A stretch of 64,000 nucleotides of DNA from JAAZKA01 sp034926225 (GTDB lineage Bacteria > Bacillota > Clostridia > Oscillospirales > QAMX01), in the NCBI GenBank assembly GCA_034926225.1, contig JAYFRF010000017.1, forward strand, positions 28,684-92,683, in the 5' to 3' direction. Positions 59,049 to 64,000 of this stretch are shown here, piece after piece (position 1 is the stretch's first letter; every line of letters begins with the position of its first letter). The position numbers were made by a program, and so were the translations under genes. Below the pieces are notes generated by a model. That model did not search any database, was not told where the DNA came from, and saw only the letters and a program-made list of their open reading frames with translations.

Positions 59049-59049
59049 A

Positions 59050-59328
59050 ATGACACAGGAAAAGATTCTGGAATTTTTCAAGGAAAAGAAGAAGGCGGAT
59101 GGGCTTTCATTTGACACCGACCTTTTCAAGGGCGGTTATATCGATTCACTGTTTGCGCTGGAGATGGTAGTTTATCTTGAGGACACCTTTCGCATCCGCC
59201 TGCGCAACACAGACATCAACGAAGAAAATTTCCGCACGATTGACGCGATCGCGGCGGTTGTGGACAGTGCGGTGAAGGAAGCCGCCGTAACGGGAAAACC
59301 AGCTATAAAGGGCTGGGAAAAGCGATAA
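59050..59328 (+). CDS. Acyl carrier protein
   Basis: 92 residues of the four-helix carrier type. The phosphopantetheine site is Ser33 in GGYIDSLFALEMVVYLEDTF, a DSL motif with a Leu-Phe rather than Leu-Asp neighbour, as in dlt-type and biosynthetic carriers. It lies between the SGNH-NodB and FkbH-like genes, with 1-2 base gaps, so it probably carries the acyl unit loaded by the FkbH-like protein to the MBOAT. It ends in a basic tail. Confidence 0.9.
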   Translation: MTQEKILEFFKEKKKADGLSFDTDLFKGGYIDSLFALEMVVYLEDTFRIRLRNTDINEENFRTIDAIAAVVDSAVKEAAVTGKPAIKGWEKR

Positions 59329-59330
59329 AA

Positions 59331-60374
59331 ATGCCGGACGACAAGAAAAAGATTAAAGTCTGCGTGTTCGACCTTGACGGAACCTTATGGAACGGGACGC
59401 TTTTGGAGGGGGATACGCTGGTGCTGAAAGGCGGCATCGCGGAAGTTATCCGGGAGCTTGACAGTCGGGGGATTCTGCTGTCGATCGCGAGTCTGAACGA
59501 CCGGGAGCGCGCGTGGGAGCAGGTCTCGGCGTTCGGACTGGGCGAGTACTTCCTCGCGCCGCAAATCGGCTGGAATGCGAAGTCGGAGATGATCGCGGCG
59601 ATTGCCAAGGATTTAAACCTGGGGCTTGATACGTTTGCGTTTTTGGACGATCGCGAGGAACAGCGGGAGGAAGTGCGTTTTTCCCATCCGGAGGTGCGCG
59701 TGTTTGACGCTGCGGAATACCGGAATATTTTGGATAACGCCGATTTTCAGCCGCGATTTGTCACGGAGGATTCCTCGCGCCGCCGGGAGATGTACCGGCA
59801 GGATTTGGCGCGCCGCGCGCAGGAAAAGAACTTTACCGGTGGGAATGAAGCGTTTCTGCGCACGCTGAACATGCGGCTTACCGTTGCGCCGGTGCGGGAG
59901 GGAGATCTGGAGCGCGTTGAGGAGTTGACGGTGCGTACCAATCAGCTCAATTCCACGGGTCGTACTTACGATTACGACGAACTGGTGCGTCTGATTCATT
60001 CGCCGAACCATATATTCCTGATTGCGTCACTGGACGACCGTTTCGGTGATTACGGGAAGATCGGGCTGGTGCTGTGCGAGAAGACAGAGGATGCGCTGTG
60101 CATCCGGCTGCTATTGATGTCCTGCCGTGTGATGACGCGTGGTATCGGATCGGCGCTGCTGGTGCACCTGACGAAACTTGCGGCGGCGCGGAGACTAGCG
60201 CTGCGAGCGGATTTTCAGGGGACCTCGCGCAATCGGATTATGTATATCACATACAAGCTGATGGGCTTCGAGGAAATCGAGCGGGAGGGAGACTTCTGCG
60301 TACTCGAGTACCGGGGAGAGGAGAGGACGTATCCGGATTATCTGGAAATCAACGCGTCGGAGGAGCAATTATGA
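59331..60374 (+). CDS. FkbH-like HAD-IIIC protein with GNAT-like C-terminus
   Basis: 347 residues. HAD motif CVFDLDGTLWNGTLLEG (Asp14 and Asp16), LSIASLNDRERAWEQ, FAFLDDREEQREEV. The C-terminal half (from about 175) is GNAT-like: MRLTVAPVREGDLERVEELTVRTNQLNSTGRTYDYDEL, MSCRVMTRGIGSALLVHLTKLAAA. FkbH proteins dephosphorylate 1,3-bisphosphoglycerate and load a glyceryl (or similar) group on a carrier protein. Placed directly after an ACP, it is the presumed activator of this locus. The gene overlaps the phosphoesterase start (ATGA). Confidence 0.9.
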   Translation: MPDDKKKIKVCVFDLDGTLWNGTLLEGDTLVLKGGIAEVIRELDSRGILLSIASLNDRERAWEQVSAFGLGEYFLAPQIGWNAKSEMIAAIAKDLNLGLDTFAFLDDREEQREEVRFSHPEVRVFDAAEYRNILDNADFQPRFVTEDSSRRREMYRQDLARRAQEKNFTGGNEAFLRTLNMRLTVAPVREGDLERVEELTVRTNQLNSTGRTYDYDELVRLIHSPNHIFLIASLDDRFGDYGKIGLVLCEKTEDALCIRLLLMSCRVMTRGIGSALLVHLTKLAAARRLALRADFQGTSRNRIMYITYKLMGFEEIEREGDFCVLEYRGEERTYPDYLEINASEEQL

Positions 60375-60862
60375 GAATTGCCGTCTTTTCGGATTCCCAC
60401 AACGACATAAAAACGATACGACAGGCAACGGCGCGGGTAATGCCGGATATGATCTTCCATTTAGGTGATATGGTGTCGGATGCGAAGGCTTTACAAATTG
60501 CATTTCCGGACATCCCATTATATCGAGTGGCAGGCAACAACGATTACGGGCGCGAAGCGGAGGATACGCTGGAGGTGGAGCTTTGCGGAAAGCGGATGGT
60601 GCTGACCCATGGGCATCTGTTTTCAGTCGAGGGCGGCACAGCGGAACTCAGACAGTATGCGGCGTCGAAGAAATGTACGATCGCTCTGTTTGGGCATACG
60701 CACGAAGCGTTTGCGAGGCTGCGGCATGGCGTATGGCTCCTCAATCCCGGGCGGGTGGGGCGGCGTACGCTGTCGCCTTATACGGCGACATACGGGATCC
60801 TGACGCTGGAAGACGGCGGGATGCGCTGGGAGTTGGTCGAAATACCGGAAAACAACAAATAA
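60371..60862 (+). CDS. YfcE/MJ0936-type metallophosphoesterase
   Basis: 163 residues: MRIAVFSDSHNDIKTI with the first Asp-His metal pair, FHLGDMVSDA, VAGNNDYG, LTHGHLF and FGHTHEAF complete the calcineurin-like metal site. It is the last gene of the O-acylation operon by overlap. Members of this group hydrolyse phosphodiesters, and a role in the pathway is only inferred from the linkage; it may be a housekeeping gene. Confidence 0.9.
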   Translation: MRIAVFSDSHNDIKTIRQATARVMPDMIFHLGDMVSDAKALQIAFPDIPLYRVAGNNDYGREAEDTLEVELCGKRMVLTHGHLFSVEGGTAELRQYAASKKCTIALFGHTHEAFARLRHGVWLLNPGRVGRRTLSPYTATYGILTLEDGGMRWELVEIPENNK

Positions 60863-60889
60863 AAGCGCTTTTCCGTACATAAATTGTCG

Positions 60890-60918
60890 TTGATTTTTTA
60901 ACGCGGATATGGTATAAT
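60890..60918 (+). promoter_or_regulatory. Promoter of the NifU-like / GGGtGRT operon
   Basis: TTGATT (60890-60895), 17-base spacer, TATAAT (60913-60918), 34 bases before the ATG. AAAGGAG lies in the leader. Confidence 0.78.
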
Positions 60919-60951
60919 ACGCTAGATAATCCCGAAAGGAGTATACTTAGG

Positions 60952-61644
60952 ATGAATTACACCCACGAAATCGAGCAAATGTGCTCCGTGGCAAAAGGCC
61001 CGCAGCATGGTCCGGCACCCATCCCCGAAGAGGGCAAATGGGTCAAGGCTACGCAGATTTCCGATATTTCTGGGCTCTCGCATGGTATCGGCTGGTGCGC
61101 TCCGCAGCAGGGTGCCTGCAAGCTGACCTTAAACGTCAAAAACGGCATCATTGAAGAAGCTCTGGTTGAGACTTTAGGCTGCTCCGGCATGACCCACTCC
61201 GCCGCGATGGCCGCCGAAATCCTTCAGGGAAAGACGATTCTGGAAGCCTTAAATACCGATCTCGTCTGCGACGCCATCAACGTCGCGATGCGCGAGATCT
61301 TTAAGCAGCTCGTTTACGGCCGTACGCAGACTGCATTCTCCGAGAATGGTCTGCCGGTTGGCGCGTCTCTCGAGGACCTTGGCAAGGGACTTCGCTCCCA
61401 GGTCGGCACGATGTTCGGCACGAAGGCCAAGGGCGTCCGGTATCTCGAGATGGCGGAGGGCTATGTCCTGAATCTCGCGTTGGACGAGAACGATGAAGTC
61501 ATCGGCTACCGTTTCGTCCATCTCGGCAAGATGATGGACGCGATCCGTAAGGGCACCGATCCGAAGGAAGCTTACGAGAAGAACATCAAGACCTACGGCC
61601 GTTACGACGAAGCGGCGAAGATCATCGACCCGCGTAAAGAATAA
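60952..61644 (+). CDS. NifU/IscU-like Fe-S cluster scaffold-type protein
   Basis: 230 residues. The first 130 are of the NifU N-terminal fold: SHGIGWCAPQQGACKLTLNVKNGIIEEALVETLGCSGMTHSAAMAAEILQGKTI, with three cysteines (about 50, 57 and 78) at the cluster-binding positions. The rest is family-specific. It occurs with GGGtGRT genes in many anaerobes, as here, and both use C-ending codons more than the neighbours, suggesting high expression. The actual client is unknown. Confidence 0.82.
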   Translation: MNYTHEIEQMCSVAKGPQHGPAPIPEEGKWVKATQISDISGLSHGIGWCAPQQGACKLTLNVKNGIIEEALVETLGCSGMTHSAAMAAEILQGKTILEALNTDLVCDAINVAMREIFKQLVYGRTQTAFSENGLPVGASLEDLGKGLRSQVGTMFGTKAKGVRYLEMAEGYVLNLALDENDEVIGYRFVHLGKMMDAIRKGTDPKEAYEKNIKTYGRYDEAAKIIDPRKE

Positions 61645-61661
61645 GAAGGAGGGACACTATA

Positions 61662-62663
61662 ATGGCAATGTTTGAAGGTTACGACAGAAGAATCGCTACG
61701 ATTGAAAAGTGTCTCGCCGAGTATGGCATCGCGTCTTTGGATGAAGCGCGTGAGAGCTGCCTTGCGAAGGGTATCGACGTGGAAGCCATCGTAAAGGGCG
61801 TACAGCCGATCGCATTTGATAACGCAGTATGGGCGTACACGCTCGGTGCCGCGATCGCGATGAAAAAGGGCTGCACGAAGGCGGCCGACGCTGCGGAAGC
61901 GCTGGGCATCGGCTTGCAGGCGTTCTGCATTCCCGGCTCCGTTGCCGCAAATCGCAAAGTCGGTCTCGGTCACGGCAATCTCGCCGCGATGCTTTTGCGC
62001 GATGAGACGAAGTGCTTCTGCTTCCTTGCGGGACATGAGTCCTTTGCGGCGGCGGAAGGTGCGATCGGCATTGCACGTTCCGCGAACAAAGTCCGCCGTG
62101 AGCCGCTGCGTGTTATTCTGAACGGTCTCGGCAAGGATGCCGCGTTCATCATCAGCCGTATCAACGGCTTTACCTACGTCTGCACCGATTACGACTTCTA
62201 CACCGATGAATTGAAAATCGTTTATGAGAAGGCGTATTCCAGCGGCGAGAAGTCCAAGGTCAAGGTCTACGGCGCCAATGACGTTCTCGAAGGCGTTGCG
62301 ATCATGAAGCATGAGGGTGTCGACGTTTCCATCACCGGCAACTCGACGAACCCGACGCGCTTCCAGCACCTTGTCGCGGGTACCTACAAGAAGTGGTCGT
62401 GGGAGAACGGCAAAAAGTACTTCTCCGTCGCGTCCGGCGGCGGCACAGGCCGTACGCTGCATCCCGACAACATGGCGGCAGGCCCCGCTTCCTACGGTTT
62501 AACCGATTCCATGGGCCGTATGCACGGCGATGCGCAGTTTGCCGGCTCCTCCAGCGTTCCGGCGCATGTCGAGATGATGGGCTTAATCGGTATGGGGAAT
62601 AACCCGATGGTCGGCGCGTCTGTTGCCGTCGCGGTTGCGATTGAAGAGGCTTTTAAAGCATAA
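61662..62663 (+). CDS. GGGtGRT protein
   Basis: 333 residues. The name-giving motif is in ASGGGTGRTLHPDNMAAGPASYGLTDSMGRMHGDAQFAGSS. The opening MFEGYDRRIATIEKCLAEYG is also conserved. AAGGAGG lies 10 bases before the ATG. It is translated from the same transcript as the NifU-like protein, 17 bases downstream. The function of the family is not known; the link to an Fe-S scaffold protein suggests a metal or redox role. Confidence 0.92.
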   Translation: MAMFEGYDRRIATIEKCLAEYGIASLDEARESCLAKGIDVEAIVKGVQPIAFDNAVWAYTLGAAIAMKKGCTKAADAAEALGIGLQAFCIPGSVAANRKVGLGHGNLAAMLLRDETKCFCFLAGHESFAAAEGAIGIARSANKVRREPLRVILNGLGKDAAFIISRINGFTYVCTDYDFYTDELKIVYEKAYSSGEKSKVKVYGANDVLEGVAIMKHEGVDVSITGNSTNPTRFQHLVAGTYKKWSWENGKKYFSVASGGGTGRTLHPDNMAAGPASYGLTDSMGRMHGDAQFAGSSSVPAHVEMMGLIGMGNNPMVGASVAVAVAIEEAFKA

Positions 62664-62711
62664 GCAAAAACAAAAAACATTATTATGTTTTTTGTTCAGC
62701 GATAAACGATT

Positions 62712-62760
62712 CGCGTCACCCTTGCGTCATCCACTTGACGCTTTGGGTGACGCGGTTTTT
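62712..62760 (+). terminator. Strong terminator after GGGtGRT
   Basis: Nested stem CGCGTCACCC / GGGTGACGCG with an inner GCGTCA / TGACGC, and five T. A second weak A+T hairpin (AAAAAACAT / ATGTTTTTT) lies between 62676 and 62696. Confidence 0.9.
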
Positions 62761-62826
62761 AATGCCCAAATCTAAGCTGTACTTCCTTGGGGCACGTTCT
62801 GTTCCAGATATACTAATCTGCCCCCC

Positions 62827-64000
62827 TTATTGGTACATTATATTCGGCATAATTACCTCATGCATATCTCTGCCCGGCATCTTCAAGTCTCCCATAAGGG
62901 ATGCAAAGGTCACAGCTTTGTTGCCAAACCTGCGCCGTATATCTTCTATCGTATTTTCAAATTGGTCGCGGCGTTCCAGCTTTACCGGGTCTGTGAAAAG
63001 ATCCAATTGCTGCGGGTTTCCATATGGCAAGAGATTGATGGCTCTGATCGTGACAGCGCGTACCGGCTTATACCAGTCGTATTGCTTTACAAAAAGCTTA
63101 TGCGCTGCTTCTGCAATGGTCTGCGCACTTCGCGTGGCCCCTGAAAACTGTACCTGGTACTGGCGATAGCTGAGGTCATTACTTTTTGCTGTAATTTGCA
63201 CGCCGCCCGCAAGCAGCTTGTGGACGCGTAGCCTATGGCCGATGTCCTGGGAAAGTTCCAGCATCACCTTCCACACCTCATCATCATTTTTGAGATCTTC
63301 AACGCAGGTAATACCATGACCAAGGGACTTTACAGGAGAGACGAAGTCCTTATGCATGACACGGGATTCGTCCAGTCCGCGCGCATATACCCAAATCGCC
63401 AGCCCGCATTTGCCGAACCACCGTTTTAGGTTATCGGGGTCTGTCTGCGCCACGTCACCGATGGTGTGAATTCCGTAGCCTGCCAGCTTTTTCTCGGTGG
63501 CTCTGCCGACATAGATCATTTCCGATGCCGGGAGAGGCCACACTTTTTCTTTGAAATTCTCCTGTGTAATTTCCGTTATGGCATCGGGTTTTTTCAGGTC
63601 TGAGCCGAGCTTGGCAAACACTTTATTAAAGGATACTCCGATGCTGATGGTCAGCCCTAGTTCCTCCTTTACGGTTCTGCGGATAGTCTCCGCAATTTTC
63701 ATGCCGTCGCCAAACAATTTCCGGCTGCCGGAAACATCCAACCAGCACTCATCCATGCCGAAGGGCTCGATTTGATCCGTGTAGCGAGCGTAAATATCGC
63801 GGACTAATGCGGAATATTTAAGGTACTGTTCGTACTGTGGAGGGACGACGATCAGTTGTGGACACAATCGTTTCGCATCAAAGTTTACCATCCCGGTTTT
63901 TACCCCGGATTTTTTCGCAAGTTCGGATTTCGCGAGCACGATGCCGTGTCGGTCTTCCGTACTCCCACATACAGCCACCGCTTTGCCCCGCAGCGAAGGG
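62827..64000 (-). CDS. dinB: DinB/UmuC-type Y-family DNA polymerase, 5' end beyond window
   Basis: The frame stays open to the right edge, so about 391 residues are present and roughly 20 N-terminal residues are missing. Start of the visible part: SLRGKAVAVCGSTEDRHGIVLAKSELAKKSGVKTG, then QIEPFGMDECWLDVSGSRKLFG with the catalytic Asp-Glu pair, and SIGVSFNKVFAKLGSDLKKPD. A helix-hairpin-helix thumb (ARGLDESRV region) and little finger follow. A beta-clamp-like sequence QLDLF occurs near the C-terminus. It performs error-prone translesion synthesis. A few bases separate it from the terminator of the convergent operon. Confidence 0.92.
   Translation of the reverse strand, partial: PSLRGKAVAVCGSTEDRHGIVLAKSELAKKSGVKTGMVNFDAKRLCPQLIVVPPQYEQYLKYSALVRDIYARYTDQIEPFGMDECWLDVSGSRKLFGDGMKIAETIRRTVKEELGLTISIGVSFNKVFAKLGSDLKKPDAITEITQENFKEKVWPLPASEMIYVGRATEKKLAGYGIHTIGDVAQTDPDNLKRWFGKCGLAIWVYARGLDESRVMHKDFVSPVKSLGHGITCVEDLKNDDEVWKVMLELSQDIGHRLRVHKLLAGGVQITAKSNDLSYRQYQVQFSGATRSAQTIAEAAHKLFVKQYDWYKPVRAVTIRAINLLPYGNPQQLDLFTDPVKLERRDQFENTIEDIRRRFGNKAVTFASLMGDLKMPGRDMHEVIMPNIMYQ

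Overview
The window looks like a chromosome segment of an endospore-forming Bacillota, most likely a Clostridia lineage of moderately high G+C. The evidence is a set of sporulation genes (sigK, spoIIM, cwlD and the yabM-mazG-yabO-yabP-yabQ-divIC-yabR cluster), Gram-positive sigma-A-type promoters, strong Shine-Dalgarno sites, an initiator tRNA with encoded CCA, and GGGtGRT, XpaC/TelA and TIGR04076 families that are common in anaerobic Firmicutes. Species cannot be named from sequence alone.

Region by region. 1-2.5 kb: ilvBN (acetolactate synthase) on the minus strand, preceded by two tandem copies of a short leader peptide rich in Ile/Leu/Val, each followed by a strong terminator hairpin. 2.5-5.5 kb: an A+T-richer patch with a CotH-type lipoprotein kinase, the tail of a broken tyrosine integrase and two tRNAs (fMet, Leu). 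5.5-8.8 kb: a DUF2975/HTH pair divergent from an AbrB-ABC transporter operon, then a cysteine-cluster protein. 8.8-15 kb: amidohydrolase, the yab/divIC sporulation-division cluster and trxB. 15-18 kb: sugar-conversion operon (Gfo/Idh oxidoreductase, GlcN6P-deaminase-like protein, TIM-barrel isomerase). 18-25.4 kb: ECF sigma factor, a 1641-residue alpha-2-macroglobulin-like membrane protein with an anti-sigma-like N-terminus, an exported MEMO-family lipoprotein, and cwlD. 25.4-30.9 kb: membrane proteins, xerD, spoIIM, proC, nrdR. 31-37 kb: two tandem MutS-like ATPases, a second oxidoreductase/isomerase pair, an Mrp/NBP35 Fe-S carrier. 37-46.8 kb: transglutaminase-like lipoprotein, an XpaC-TelA-LemA-TPM operon, M20 amidohydrolase, sirtuin, RmuC, TIGR04076 protein, a third Gfo/Idh protein. 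46.8-51.2 kb: sigK, a small kinase, MATE transporter, GmhA-like SIS protein, polysaccharide deacetylase. 51.3-55.7 kb: GH127 glycosidase with two UPF0309 SIS proteins and a BadF-type sugar kinase. 55.8-60.9 kb: a carrier-protein-dependent O-acylation locus (MBOAT, SGNH-NodB fusion, ACP, FkbH-like HAD protein, phosphoesterase). 61-64 kb: NifU-like scaffold protein, GGGtGRT protein and a truncated Y-family polymerase.

The most interesting items are the tandem ilv leader/attenuator array; the FkbH-ACP-MBOAT-SGNH/NodB locus, which resembles a dlt or alginate-acetylation system but uses an FkbH-type activator in place of an adenylating ligase, suggesting glyceryl or similar acyl groups placed on a surface polymer; the ECF sigma / anti-sigma-A2M / MEMO operon; the paired MutS-like ATPases, both with an Asn-for-Asp Walker B; and a LexA-box promoter that leads into no recognisable gene.
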